From Thysanoteuthis rhombus (lineage: Eukaryota > Mollusca > Cephalopoda > Oegopsida > Thysanoteuthidae): a stretch of 64,000 nt of DNA. The translations under genes were made by a program, and so were the position numbers. The stretch covers positions 60,155,613-60,219,612 of the forward strand of contig OY735207.1 of NCBI GenBank assembly GCA_963457665.1, in the 5' to 3' direction. Below the pieces are notes generated by a model, which saw only the letters and a program-made list of their open reading frames with translations, did not search any database and had not been told where the DNA came from. Below, one piece after another: positions 12,920 through 25,270 of the stretch (position 1 is its first letter; each line of letters starts with the position of its first letter).

Positions 12920-15900
12920 TATATAAAATGACTAACTACATGTATGACAAAAACCGTATAATAAAGGGAAGTAGTGTTTGATCAATGCTGGGGTACCATG
13001 TTAGTATAACTGATTCGTTTTTTAAATCTCCGAAATAGTTAAATGGTAACAACTGATGATCCCAACAAAAGACAACCCCCACATTGTACAATAATATAGG
13101 GGAAACAAAGAAAAGAAAAAACTTTTGAAGATTACATAAATTGCATCGACAGATATTGGAAAATAGTTGACTGAAATGACGAAAATCTATTGAAGTTTTT
13201 TTTTTAATGTTAAGTGTTTAAAGCTGATAAGTCCTCTCTGTCTCTCTCTATTAATATACATGCAGCAAAATCATTAACATAAGAACGAAGGGTTATACAT
13301 TATAGTTTCATCATTGACGTTTTTATGACGAGAAAACCATTGCGAAAGAAAACCTTTATAGTATTGCTTAATAAATTTCAACAAAACAAAAATGAGTAAG
13401 TTATCTTTACATAAACAGTAGAAATAATGAAAGTAATTATTTGATTAACTGGTAATATAATTAATGACAAGAACAATTAATCCAACTTATAAACTTGAAA
13501 AAAAAAAAAAAAAAAAGTTCGTGAGTGAAAGAAATTAAAACACGGCATCATAGATGCAGTTCGTTTGAAAATGCAGCATAGTTGGAAAGAGCCATAATGA
13601 AATTCGTATCCGCCTACTAAAAAAACAAGAGATTCGGGATCTTTCTTCAGTCGCAACCAGACCAAAATTTCCATTACTAGTGCAGTGGAAACTGATACGT
13701 TTATGTTCATTTCATTAGCCCCTATCCCCTTCCAAGGGTTAGGGGTTAGGATTAGGGTGGGAACTTAGAAGACAGTATTAGGGGACTTTTTCGCCGAGAA
13801 AAGAAAATGCAACTTGATTTTTTTTCTAGGCTTCCGTACTTTAAAATTATGGACGTTAGCATTTGAGCTGGGGGGGGGGGTAACCAAGAAGGCCCCAATG
13901 ACTGCAGTTGCTATACATTAAAACCCGAGTGACAATAAGAACTAACTAAGGCTAGTGAATCTTCAGATTGTTTTAGAATTAGAGATAGGACTTATCAAGA
14001 ACTTTTGATGGCATTTAAACTGGGGTCGTTGACAAAAAACAACATGAAACTTGGGGAAGAATTTTAATCAAAGAAAACATACATGAAAATTCTTCAGGGT
14101 CAAATTTTGAACAAACTTACAGAAACAAAACATATGGTTCTAATACCACCTGCCCCCTTTTTTTGCAAAGACTAATATTATTCAACTACAGTGCTCTATA
14201 GATTTTCAACATGTCTTTCATACGACTTGAAGAGACTAAAGAATGCTGTCATTTTTTTTCAAAGGTGGAGAAATAAACCAGAAATTAACATAATATTCAT
14301 CAATCATTCGGTAGAAAAAATGTAAAAAGATTCAATGTGAAAAATATGCAGACTGAGACTTGGCGAAGCTCTCTGTAAAGCTTGGAAGACCCCGGATAGT
14401 TGAAAAGATTATACCAGATGGTCACATAGAACATAATACCATTGTCTTTTAAAATTTGTTAAGACTCTGTAGATTGTGAAGCAGTAAGCTGTAGCTTATT
14501 TTGAAGAAAAAAATAGTTTATATCCGGCATTGGGTCAATAGAAACTTGTCTGAGAGTCACAGCCGATACAAGCAAGTGCGAACAACCATTTTTTTCAAAC
14601 GCCAATCATGCATGTATTAACGTATTTAATCCGAAATTAGGAAGGAAAGGTAGACAGAACATTGCTATATCAACCATACAAACACTATGTGGATTTTTTT
14701 TAGGAGATAGTACATTTAAATAAGATAAGGATAAAGAGAGACTTTTCAAAAGATGATGTTATGGTTTTCTGACAAGGAAAAAAATCGTTCACAAAATTTT
14801 TCGGGGTGATTGGTTGGTTAGTTTTCATTTAATCCTAATAAACTGCAACTATCCACCCACGGGAAACAATTAACATGGCTCGTTACATAAGCGCATGCAT
14901 GTTGCTTGTTTTTGTCGATATAATCGAAAACAAAATCATTTTTATTTGCATTTTGATTATTAAGTTGAAGTGTGAAAACTGAACAAATAAAATCAGACAT
15001 ATTGGCTATGGTGAAACCAACTCACAGTCAAACAAAATTGGTTTTTCCCAGAGTTGAATTCGAGTATTTTAACCCGTCTTTGGAGACCAGATATTTCTCT
15101 TCATCAAAACTAACAGAAAGAAAGACTTTATTTTAATTGATTTTTTTCTCTGTATAAATTAAATGCAGAGAAAAAATGCCTTTTTCACAAGTTGGGTAAA
15201 AAGACGGTTTCCCAGAATTTCAACTTCTCGACAAAGATTTAGTAATTTTTCAAATTTATTTATCTCAGCTTGCGCAACATACCAAATTGCAATTTCTTTC
15301 TCTTTAGAAGGTATTACCGAAGTTATTTCTTTCTTTTGGAAGAAACAAGCAAATCTTTCACGATTCACATATTGGTAATAGGGATTGATTTACAAGTGCA
15401 GAAAGGATTATAACTGGAAAATTATGACTTTTTTTATAAACTTAAATTTACGTTTACACAAATAATTGGTTTTAGTCTGCACAGGTCAAGTTGAACTTTT
15501 GTCTATCATATTAAAAAGCACAAAAACATTTTTCTGCAGTCATGACATTTTTAAAGAGTCCTAACGAAGTATTTAAAAAAATTCAAATTATGACTGTTTC
15601 CGCAGAAATCACCCTAGTTTACACGCGCGGCATTTAAACCCAACAAATTATGAAAGAAAAAAAAGTTAACGAATCAAACTTCATTGAGAACCAAAAGCCG
15701 TCACACAGACGTAATTTGAAGTTTCATTAGCTGTACGAATAAAGTAGGATGTTGAAAAAACCCAGAACAACCCGATACGATGATTTTACAGAAATACAAT
15801 ATCTGAAAGTTAATCTGTTTTTGAAAATTCAAGAGATATTGAATCGCATTTTAATTTGCAATGCTATTCTTTCAGAAGTGTGCACCACGGCACTTATCTC

Positions 15901-15998
15901 TTTCAAAGTTTCAATTTAAAAAAAATTATCAAATATTGTGTAGCTAACGAAGGACTCAAAGTATCTAAAAGTTCATTTTTGTGCCATGTCTATACAGG

Positions 15999-16265
15999 GT
16001 TGCCAATTATGTTTTTTATAGCTAAAATTGGCCATAATCGGCTGAAATTTTCGATTTCCAGCTAAGTTTATAGCTAAATATGTTTTTAAAAAGGAAAGTG
16101 CACTAATCAAACTAGAACCGCTGAGCAAATTAGATAAAATTGTACATTTACTTTATTGAACTGACCAGATTTAATCGGTTATCATAAACCATTATCGGCT
16201 GGATATGAGAGAAAAAAAATTAGCCAGATCTAGCTGAAAACTGGCTAACTTAGAAACCTGTCATA
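15999..16265. mobile_element. Palindromic MITE, possibly hAT-like
   Basis: Left end 'acagggttgccaattatg' and right end 'ggctaacttagaaacctgtc' are imperfect inverted repeats; 'ggccataatcggctgaaatt' and 'aaccattatcggctgg' lie inside. Confidence 0.5.
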
Positions 16266-16507
16266 ACTTCCTCCCCACTACGATAAAAAAAATAAGATGA
16301 AATAAAATTAGAAAAAAAAAAAACACTCAACATTTTCATGTTCGTAATAATCGAAAATGAAGTTAAAACTTAATGTCAGTGCAGTGACATTTGAAAACTC
16401 AATAGACTATTGTTTTTCATGAAAACCTTTTTCAAAACCACGAGACTGGATTTAAAACTCAAATATTAACATAAAATAATGAAAAAACAAAAAAACGTTG
16501 AATAGTC

Positions 16508-17375
16508 GATATTCCTTAAATCGTAATTGACGAAATCATAATAAAAAGATATTTTTCCGAGGCAAAATGAACAGATCTTATAGAATCTGATTTCCGGGAA
16601 AAACTTTTTACGGGATGTAGTGGGCGTAAAGTGGGTGATCGATTTACGGGTTACGCATAATCTAAAACGGGACACTGACTTTGTGGCCCCTATTTACTAC
16701 ACCCAACGTTCAGTTTTCAGTACAAATATCATCTAAACTGGACCCTGACTTTTTGAACTATTCTTTCAAGTTAATTATTTAACTTCGTGCGCAATTTTTA
16801 CGTCTCGCGTTCCGTTCCACATATATTTATTGGAATTGCAGAAGAGAAAGCAATTGTGCATTCCAGTAAGGCAACATTTCCATTTTCTTTGAACGAACCT
16901 TAGAAATTAAGGGTATTTCAGAAGCGTCACTGAAGTACAAAATTACCATCGCGAAGATGAAGTTTTCAGCTTTCATTTTTTTTTTTTACTTAATTGTATA
17001 ATTATACAACCCTACCACTAACCCCAAACCCTAACAAACTAACCGTAAGTTTCTTCAGGGAAAGAAGCAGCAATTTTTGCAATCAGAAAATCAGGGTCCA
17101 GTTAAAATAATATTTGTACAGAAAACTGAACATCGGTTATCGCAAAGAGGACCACAAATCAGTGTCCAGTTTTACATCAAGCATAGATTGATAATCGATC
17201 ACCCTCTTTATGTCCACTGCACTCGCTCCGCGTGAAAATTTGATTATTTTTTAAAAAAAAGGGAAAAAGTCTCCCCAAAAGGAGGATCATATTCAGTTAG
17301 ATTAATTAATTCTTCACCGGAAAAATATGTTTTTATAATGATTTCGTCAATTACGATTTAACGTATCTTGACCTT
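16508..17375. mobile_element. Large foldback element with ~280-bp arms
   Basis: The left arm (about 16508-16760) and the right arm (about 17085-17375) are inverted copies: 'aaatcgtaattgacgaaatc' pairs with 'gatttcgtcaattacgattt', 'gggtgatcgat' with 'atcgatcaccc', and 'gttcagttttcagtacaaat' with 'atttgtacagaaaactgaac'. The ~320-bp centre is AT-rich and shows no coding sequence. It looks like a non-autonomous DNA transposon; target duplications were not resolved. Confidence 0.75.
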
Positions 17376-18523
17376 TTTTTTTTTTTTATTGGTGTCAATT
17401 TGCATAAATTCTTAGTTTACTCACGCGACGAATACTACCTACAGTATTGAATTTTAGAAACAAACATCTTTTCTTACATCTGGTACATATAGTGAAAAAT
17501 CAAATATCCATAGGTTAACCCATTAACTGCAGCAGTTGGTAAAGAATCATTACTGCAGTGATGACTTGAATTGCAGTTAATAGGTTATCTACCGCGCCCG
17601 CAAACTAGAAATTTACCAGAAGAGAACCAACTTCAGCCAAGGCAGCAGCTGGTCGACAAATCGGGAAAATATGTTGAGCATATAATATAAATATATTCAA
17701 CGATTATTAATATTATTATTAGCAAATATACAATATTGCATTAAAAATGAGGTTTCGTATTGGTCGTCCATGGACAATTACATATTTACAAAAAAAAAAA
17801 AAATACATGTCAAGTATTTTTTTTATTAATGCTGAATCGTTTCCTATCGCAAACCAATTTACCTTTAAAACTTGAAGCAAGTTTTTTGAAAAAGGCGTAT
17901 TCGCAATATGAACTGATAAAAACATCAGGTCTACATAAAAAAAACCCAAAACAACTCAAATTCAAACAAATTATCAACAAAAATAAAAATGTCTCAACAG
18001 TTTTCAGCGGTGTGAGCTGTACTAATATCAAACATTTACTATGCTAGAAAGAGGATAAACATCATTTATTAATTAATGAAAAAAAACACAAGCAATCGTG
18101 TTTGGTCATGTGACCACATCACCTTGCCATAATTTGTGCTGAAGAAAAACAGCAGGGAAGATTCTTCGGGCTATATTTTCAGAAATTGGATTAGACAGCT
18201 ACTACTACAACAACCATTTATATGTTAATTTCCACTTAATTACCTTCATTTTCCAAGACTTTGTAAATAGTATTTATTCAGTGCCACCGATTAAAAGGGA
18301 AACGAATTTAGAACACAGGAGACTTTTCCCCCCTCAATTAAATCAATTAGAGAAAGAAAACTAGAAAAAAGGACGTGGTGGATTCAAAACACTTTAAACA
18401 TGTTTTTAGAAAAAATAAACTAAGACAATCGATATAAGAACGGCAAATAGCTAAGATAACTCTCAATTAATGTAATAACCTAAAGAGAAAAAATGATAAT
18501 AATTGAAATTTAATTTTATTTAC

Positions 18524-18610
18524 CAAACTTAGCCACCGTCTGTCGCCCTGGACGTCTTCAACACATTGAGGCTCAGTTGCAGATGATGCCTTTCCATTAG
18601 AGGTACTCAT
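18524..18610 (-). CDS. First coding exon of a PAFAH1B2/PAFAH1B3-like gene (partial)
   Basis: Read on the minus strand, ATG at 18610 opens 29 codons, MSTSNGKASSATEPQCVEDV then QGDRRWLSL, followed by a GTAAAT donor in phase 0. The E-D-[IV]-Q-G-D-x-R-W-[ML]-S pattern is the conserved N-terminal segment of the catalytic alpha subunits (PAFAH1B2, PAFAH1B3) of intracellular platelet-activating-factor acetylhydrolase, a cytosolic GDSL-type esterase that binds LIS1. The catalytic GDS, GTNNH and DxxH motifs are in later exons; I searched 1-18523 by eye for them on the minus strand and found none, so the first intron may exceed 18 kb. The B2/B3 split cannot be assumed outside vertebrates, so no symbol is given. 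Confidence 0.78.
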
Positions 18611-18860
18611 GTTTTTTTTGTTTTTACTCGTCCTGGTTTGTCTTTTTATTTAATATCTCCTCCTACGTACTACGTGTAGATTATTTTCCCAGTTTTAAAT
18701 CACGTTTTATCGTTGCAGCCAAGAATATTTGATCATTTAATTCTTGCTGTCCGGGACTGATTGAGGATAATGCGTCAAGCCGACAGCGAACAGTGCCCGG
18801 ACTGAGCGCCGGAAATGTAACTCCAAACAGCAGCAGCAGCTGCCGCAACATCCCTTTAAC
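18611..18860 (-). promoter_or_regulatory. Candidate 5' leader and promoter of the PAFAH1B-like gene
   Basis: About a dozen CpG dinucleotides lie between 18661 and 18850 (tacgta, tacgtg, ccgg, gcgc and others), clearly denser than the surrounding AT-rich DNA, together with a (CAG)n-like run near 18830. Its place directly upstream of the minus-strand ATG suggests the promoter and leader. No TATA box or start site can be assigned. Confidence 0.4.
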
Positions 18861-19539
18861 AAGGAAGCCTTGGTTACCTCCCTTGGTTGATAGCCAAACT
18901 CCCACTGCTATTTTCTCATGGCATACACCTAGGTTTCCCAACCTTTGTGTTCCTTTAACCGTACCTCTAAGGTATTCTGACAATAAAATTACATCTATTC
19001 TAAAAAGAGCTCCATTTAGAAGGTTTGTGACATGTCTCTCGAGTTTCTCTCACAGCTTTATAAGATGATCAGAAATAGATACTTCATATGTCAGTTTTTG
19101 ATTTTTTTAGATGTGTCATGCAGACAGTGATTTCTGTTGGAGTAGGGCGACCTTGAATAAGGTTTATTTGCAACTTTATTACAGGAAAGAAAGAGGGAGG
19201 AGAGCTGCTTAGTTGGTTGTATTTACCAGCTGTTTTTGTATTGTAGTTGCTACACTGTGCAGCAGTGATTACACCAGGGTTTTACCCTCAGATCCCTATG
19301 TACTCCTTCATAAAAGCAAATGTACCCCTGGCTTAGATAGATCTTCAGTCAGGGTGAATACTAGTATTTTTGGATACATGATGAATACAAAGGACAAATT
19401 CATTTATAACATCTTATGGAGGCCATCTTTCTCACTACTATATTCTCCTGAGGGTTACTCAGATTGAGGGATACAAAACTAGTTATGAGAGAGAGAGAGT
19501 GATGATATTTTAGAAAATAATTTTTTTTAGATGAAGCAT

Positions 19540-19860
19540 CAGCTGTAGCCATCAAAGGTGGCAAAAGCTTCGATCCTTTTTTTAAACGTGCATGTGTTTG
19601 TATGTTTGAGTATTTCGTCTACTAACTTGAATATTAGCATCTTTCTAAAAAAATTTTTAATTTTTGGAATTAAGGTATTTTTTCACCTTTATGGGGCCTT
19701 ATTTCAACAAGTTTATTATTAACATCTGGATTCTCAAGAAGATATTTTCCTGTGGAAAATGCCAGTGAAGCCATATAAAGTTATTATTCTGATCAAATTT
19801 ATTCTTTGAGGGAATATTTTTTTTATGTCTTCAAATTTTTACGCTATAGTTGTTCAATCA
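19540..19860. mobile_element. MITE family B, copy 1
   Basis: Shares 'gccatcaaaggtggcaaaag', the ACATCT.GATTCT hairpin region and the right end 'gctatagttgttcaat' with copies B3 and B5. The left terminal repeat is lost. Confidence 0.7.
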
Positions 19861-19900
19861 TTGACTATGATGGCGAGTCATTACTAATTTTCTGACTATC

Positions 19901-20340
19901 AGAAACCATCAAACAAAACTGTCACAATGTTTCCAATTTTGGCTTACTGGCTGGCTATGTATGTATCATGCATACAGGCTGTACTAATGGAGCTATGTGG
20001 CTGAATTTTTCAACATTTGCTCCTTATTATGTCTGGAAAAAAGATTTGTTTTTTTTTTAAATCTATTCCCCCCCCCCCAATAAGAAATTTAGGTTTTTGT
20101 GGGATATTCAATTTGCAATGTAAATTTTTGCTAAATTGATCCCTTAGTTTTTATGTCCAGCAGCATCCTCATTTGTTTTTTTGAAAATTGTTTTTTTCAA
20201 GGATCACTTACTCTACACAAGGTGAAAGAATTAACTTATCAATTGATCACCCCTTTTTCCATTTTTTAATGGGTTGCTGCCAACATGGCATGCTGCCAGA
20301 AAATATTGGTCTCATGACAGTTCGAATTGAGTGACTAACC
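19901..20340 (+). repeat. Family A, copy 3
   Basis: Follows MITE B1 with only about 40 bp between them; blocks from 'agaaaccatcaaacaaaact' to 'attgagtgactaacc'. Confidence 0.8.
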
Positions 20341-20649
20341 ATTTAGTACGGCACAAGAAAACATTTTACCACATGAGCTATAACGCTGATAGTGCCACGG
20401 CTACAATCATTTCACAGCAAACACATTTTCACTGATGGAATGTCTAATATGTTTCCATGATTACCGTCTGTTGCCATGCCGTTAGAATGGACCTTCAACT
20501 CTGTTGCCAATAGCCGTTTGGATTGATAGAAAATGATATCACTCGTTTTCCTCAGAGATTTGTGCTGTGCACAGACATGACAAATCTACTCAAGAAATTT
20601 TGCGGCATTGATTCTTGAAGAGTTGTTGATATTTATTAAGCTCAATTTT

Positions 20650-20900
20650 GTTCGCTTGGGTGATGTAATGGTTAGCACGTCTGCCTCACAAGCAGAAGAT
20701 CCCAGGTTTGATTCCTGGCATGAGTAAAAAGGATGGAAAACTCTTCATCAGGGGGAAATTTCCCTGTCCTCTCAGCTAACTCAGAGACAGATGCTTTAAC
20801 TTACTTTGTGCTCACTTTAGTTTGGCACAACATCAAATAGGAGGAAACGGGTGGTAGGGAAGATTGTATCAATCTTTCACATGGGGAGGGCCTACTTGCT
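20650..20900 (+). repeat. tRNA-derived SINE (family D)
   Basis: 'gggtgatgtaatggttagca' and 'cccaggtttgattcctgg' are good RNA polymerase III A and B boxes in tRNA-like spacing, followed by 'aaaactcttcatcagggg', shared with the other copies. It does not fold as a functional tRNA. Confidence 0.75.
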
Positions 20901-22666
20901 TCGAAATTTAGTATTTGAAATCTTGGCCATTTTATGGTCTTGAATACTGACCAGTTGTGTTGGTGGGAAAGGCACAACTATTTTGGCCACCAAGCTGTTT
21001 AGAAGGTCTTTCCAGAATGTACCAAGCCATTTTGAATATCTTTAGAACTGGCTGTAAAGCCTTGATATAAGTTAGCAGCAAACCTGAGAGGACCTTACTG
21101 CACATACATGGACAGACACTCTCTCATGAGGTGACTTAGTCAGCAATGAGATGCCATCGAGTAATTCACAATGACCAAACTGTCCATTTTTCACTTCTTG
21201 TGTAGTTTTTTTTCCAGCAAAAAATCACCTGGGGTCCTCCACCACTGCAGTCGAGATTTGCCTCTATGTGAATTCTGGCTTTTGAGCTTTGGAATGGGAG
21301 AGATTTCAGACCATGAACAAGAGTAAATAGGATGTAACTAGTTAGCCAATGGTGATCCTGAAGGAGGACTTTGCAGACTGTTTTGAAAAGTGGAATGGTC
21401 GGGATAATTTTGGACATCCCAAAGAGAGCACTTTGAAGGGAACTAAGGCACCATAGCCCTTGATAGGCTAGTTTTTCATTAATAATGAATGGCTGGATAC
21501 TTTCCAAATAGACCATATATGTCACCCTAGTGGCAGGCTCATGATTTTAGCAACCAATATGGTAACTCATGGTGTCACCCCATCTCCCTCCAGTAAATTC
21601 TCTCTTCCAGGATATCTAGTATTTCATTGATCTTTTGTACTAATACTATTCATTATTCAACATGATTCTCCCATGTCATTGAATGTGAAAACATAAGCCT
21701 TAAAATACAAAGAGAATTTCTGGAGATATTGTGTGGACACTCATAAGCGCATAACCAAATGTATGAATAAGAATGGAAAGATATCTTTCAATCAAAAAAT
21801 ATTTCGGGATTGTCCCCCTAATTCAACCAACTCTTCCTTACTCCGTTGCCTATGCTTCCACAAAATATTATTGAAATTCATAGAGAACTCTCAGAGATAT
21901 TGTGTGGGCAGACAGATGTTTTATTAGAAAAAAGAATTACCAAGAAACTACAGGAAAAATCTTTAGACATCCAACTTGTTGTCACCCCCTTTGATGGTGT
22001 CATCTGGGGATGGGCCGCCCTTTCTGCTCCCTCATAACCTTTGTACTCATAACCATCTTGATATTTACTAAGCATAACTTAGTATGGCAGAGGACCAAGT
22101 GGAGGGAAAATTGTGTGGACAAATCTCCCCGGCAGAGAGGGCTTGCTTTGAAAATCAGCATTCAAGAGCTTAGTTTCCACCAGATCTTGAACCTTAGCCA
22201 CTGATAATATATAACTATCTAACCCACTATGAGATATATATGCTGGAATGTTTATTCCATGAACAAAGGTAGAATATAGTTTTTTACAGAGCTGAGCTTA
22301 GTCTGGCATGGAGTCACAATAATGAGGCGTTCAGTGAGAATCAAAGTCATTCCTAAAAATAATCATTCTTAATGAGATATTATTCTTCTTTGTACATTTG
22401 GTTCATGGACCATGGAAAAACAAGAAAAAAAATAGACTTAGTTCAAAACCTGTGACATTGTATGTACAATTATTGATAGCATTCGGCAAAATTGGTTTCT
22501 GTAATAAAAAAATTGATAATATTAAAAGATATTCGTTTTCAGTTGATTTTTCAAGTTAATCCCCGTTGAAATGTCAGTAACAAAAGTAAATAATCATTGC
22601 ATCCAAAATAAAAGGAAAAATATCATCCGAAATGCAATATGATTTATTGGCAAAGGACTTAAGTTG

Positions 22667-22703
<37 letters not shown>

Positions 22704-22704
22704 G

Positions 22705-22782
<78 letters not shown>
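22667..22782. repeat. (TA)n microsatellite
   Basis: TA run with rare TGTA and TAAA interruptions. Confidence 0.95.
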
Positions 22783-22785
<3 letters not shown>

Positions 22786-22811
22786 TAAACATTGTAAACA
22801 CTGTTTAGTCT

Positions 22812-23186
22812 GCTTTATTTTTTTCTTTCCTCCTTTCTATCTTTCTTTCTTTCGTTCCTTCTTTCTTTATTTCTCTCTTACTCTCTTTCTATCTTTCCTT
22901 CTTTCTTTCATTCCTTTTTTTTCTTTCTTGAAAGAAGGCATCTTCCTTTTGAATTTCTCTCTTGCTTTCTTTTTTCTTTCTTATTTTTCTCTCTTTCTTT
23001 CTTTCTTTTTTCTTTCCTTCCTTCCTTCTTTTCTTCCTTTCTTTTTTTCTCCTTTCTTTCTTTTTTCTTTCCTTCTTTCTTTCCTTTTTCCATCTTTCAA
23101 TCTTTTTCCATTTCCTTCTTTCTTTTCTGTCTTTCTTTCTTTCTTTCTTTCTTTCTTTCCTTCTTACCTTCTTTCTTTCCTATAAT
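22812..23186. repeat. Polypyrimidine (TTTC/CTTT)n tract
   Basis: About 375 bp almost free of purines on the plus strand, with CTTT, CCTT and TTTTC units; open frames over it are low-complexity. Confidence 0.95.
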
Positions 23187-24031
23187 CAATTTTTTTCATC
23201 CTGGGGAATTGATTTTCCAAAAAGGAATATGACGCAGTGTGATGTAGAGAAAGGAATGATTTTTTTTCCTTTCACTCACCTAATATCCCCTCCCTCTTAT
23301 TAAGATAACAGCTTTCTTTTTTTTACAAACGCTGTCTCTCTCTCTCTTTAACCACTCTCTGTGTGGGTCACTTAATTCTTTACAAATGTTGTTTACCAAT
23401 TCAAATTTGATTTCAACCGGAAATTTTCCCTGTTCTTAGAACCATCGACTTATGTCACAGTTGAAAACTAAGTAATCAACTTTCCTTTCAGGTGTTAAAG
23501 ATTATGGATGTAGTTCAAGTTTCTAATTTTTATAGTATTTTCCATGTATTTGGATGAAGATGTATATTATTTGTGTGGGTGAGAATCTCAGGATACATAC
23601 CTTTCTTCCTAGTCTTCTAAGCTCTGTGTCAGGTGATTGAATCGCGGTCGTTGTAGTCTTTCTTAAACTCATATATCGATTTGAAACAGCATGATAGACA
23701 AACAGACATCTACAAAAACAAAGTGACAATGGTATTTATATTGTTAAATACAACAAATGATGGACACTACAATGGAAGCCATTTTGTTGGAGCTGCTTAC
23801 TGGAATATAATACATGAAGTAATTTGCACATAAAACTTGTTAAAAATTATGATAATTAAGAGCGAAAATTGAGTAACATCGGCAGAACCCGGGGTGGGTC
23901 TGGATCCTACCATTCTTCTTCAAGACCAAACCTCATAATTCATGCAGAAATGAAGAGGAAACCGTGAGGTTAGGGGTAGGATGAGGTTACATCGGCAATG
24001 AGGTTAAATCCTGACACCTCACCAGAAGGTC

Positions 24032-24231
24032 NNNNNNNNNNNNNNNNNNNNNNNNNNNNNNNNNNNNNNNNNNNNNNNNNNNNNNNNNNNNNNNNNNNNN
24101 NNNNNNNNNNNNNNNNNNNNNNNNNNNNNNNNNNNNNNNNNNNNNNNNNNNNNNNNNNNNNNNNNNNNNNNNNNNNNNNNNNNNNNNNNNNNNNNNNNNN
24201 NNNNNNNNNNNNNNNNNNNNNNNNNNNNNNN
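24032..24231. other. Assembly gap of 200 N
   Basis: Exactly 200 undetermined bases, probably a fixed-size scaffold gap. Confidence 0.99.
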
Positions 24232-24622
24232 ATTTTAGGTTTCTTTAGATTCCAAGCTAGTCTGGTTGGCTGGCTGACTATGTGTATATCATGCAAGCTA
24301 CACAAATGGAGCTAGAGGGTTGAAAATCCAAACATATACTCTTTATTCTATCTCGAAAAAAAAACATTTTTGTTTGTTTTATTTTTAAATTCTCCCACTA
24401 AATATTTTTTTAAGGGGGTGTTCAATTTGTGATGTAAGTTTATGCTAAATTGATCCCTTAGTTTGTGTCTGGCAGCATTCATGCTTTTTTTTTTCAAATC
24501 CTTACTTTAGGGATCCAACAAAAGGAGATAGAAGTAACTTATTCATTGATCATCCCAATATGATTAGCTGCCAAAAGACACTGGTCACATGACGGTTTCT
24601 ATTGAGTGACTAGCAAGACCTA
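24232..24622 (+). repeat. Family A, copy 4, start lost in the N gap
   Basis: Begins at 'taggtttctttag' right after the gap, runs to 'attgagtgactagcaagacc'. The missing first ~30 bp are probably within the gap. Confidence 0.8.
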
Positions 24623-24689
24623 TTTTACAACTAGTTTTACTTCTTATTTTTGTTGCTTTTTAGATGAAGCATCTTCACTATTATCATTT

Positions 24690-25270
24690 GCAATCTCACA
24701 CCAGTTGCCTGGTGATTACTGCTAGAGGTTGAGTGACAGCAAGTCTCTTCAAGTCTCCAGCCCTCCTCTTCTCATTCTCATAGACCACAGTAATACTGTG
24801 GTCTACAGTTTCATACCAGTCGCCTGGTGGTCATTGCTGAAGGCTGAGTGACAATTAGTCTCCTCAGGTCAGCCAACATCTCTTCTCTCCCTCACCTATC
24901 ACGCCAGTGCTATGGTTCACATCTCTGTTAGACCACTGCTAAGATTTAGTGTCACAGTTATTATATTTCTAGAACTTTCCTCTGTATCTGCGTGGTTTCT
25001 AGTAGTGCTGTGGTCTGTACAGTCTCAATCCTTCCTTTAATCCCGAGCTCATCCAATTTCGCCCCCAGTGTCTTTGGGACAGTTCCGAGTGCGCTTATTA
25101 TTACTGGTACTACCCTGACTTTCATATTCCACATCTTCTTCAGTTCTCTTGACAGATCTTGGTATTTTTCCAGTTCTTCACTCTCTTTCCTCTTAACTCT
25201 ATGGTCTACACGCACAGCCACGTCTATTATTTGGCAGTATTACCAGTGTTGCTCCTCTATTCCATAGTGA
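24690..25270 (-). mobile_element. LINE 3' fragment (second LINE type)
   Basis: A minus-strand frame from 25221 to 24961, extended upstream by IIDVA, reads AVRVDHRVKRKESEELEKYQ, then DLSRELKKMW and VRVVPVIISALGTVPK. The pattern D-x-[AR]-V-x-x-D-x-R-V-x-x-K-E-x-E-K-x-x-K-Y-x-D-L followed by V-V-P-V-I-[GS]-A-L-G is known from the C-terminal end of many animal LINE polyproteins. Downstream (24703-24900) are two direct copies of a ~110-bp segment, probably its 3' untranslated part. Confidence 0.72.

Larger units (their letters stand above)
1..18523. other. Repeat-filled region: presumed PAFAH1B-like intron 1 or beyond
   Basis: No further coding exon was recognised on either strand. It holds a LINE tail (2090-2720), SINE copies (about 560-790, 3240-3490, 5223-5460, 7025-7195, 8935-9115, 11305-11575), family A repeats (6192-6593, 9781-10210, 12151-12210), hAT-like MITEs, a small snapback element (8597-8724), a large foldback (16508-17375) and several microsatellites. 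Stretches with nothing identifiable include about 3500-5200, 7200-8560, 12210-12850, 12920-15990 and 17380-18520; a few short open frames there, such as 15368-15159 minus, show no recognisable domain. Confidence 0.6.

Noticed and set aside
13477..13710. Minus-strand frame with 'LKKDPESLVFLVGGYEF', considered as PAFAH1B exon 2
   Set aside because: Lacks HNRF and the GDS catalytic motif in the expected place and has no convincing splice sites.
13736..13765. Telomere-like TTAGGG run ('gggttaggggttaggattag')
   Set aside because: Short and imperfect, without an array; probably part of a dispersed repeat, as a similar stretch lies near 17010 in inverted form.
15159..15378. Overlapping open frames of 69-71 codons on both strands
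   Set aside because: No recognisable domain and no supporting signals.
20655..20730. tRNA gene candidate with A and B boxes
   Set aside because: The sequence does not form a tRNA cloverleaf and is repeated with a shared tail, so it is a SINE.
21166..21525. 119-codon minus-strand open frame
   Set aside because: No family recognised, no splice or promoter context, in a region of repeats; left unassigned.
22908..23303. Phe/Ser-rich and Lys/Glu-rich open frames on both strands
   Set aside because: Translations of the polypyrimidine tract.
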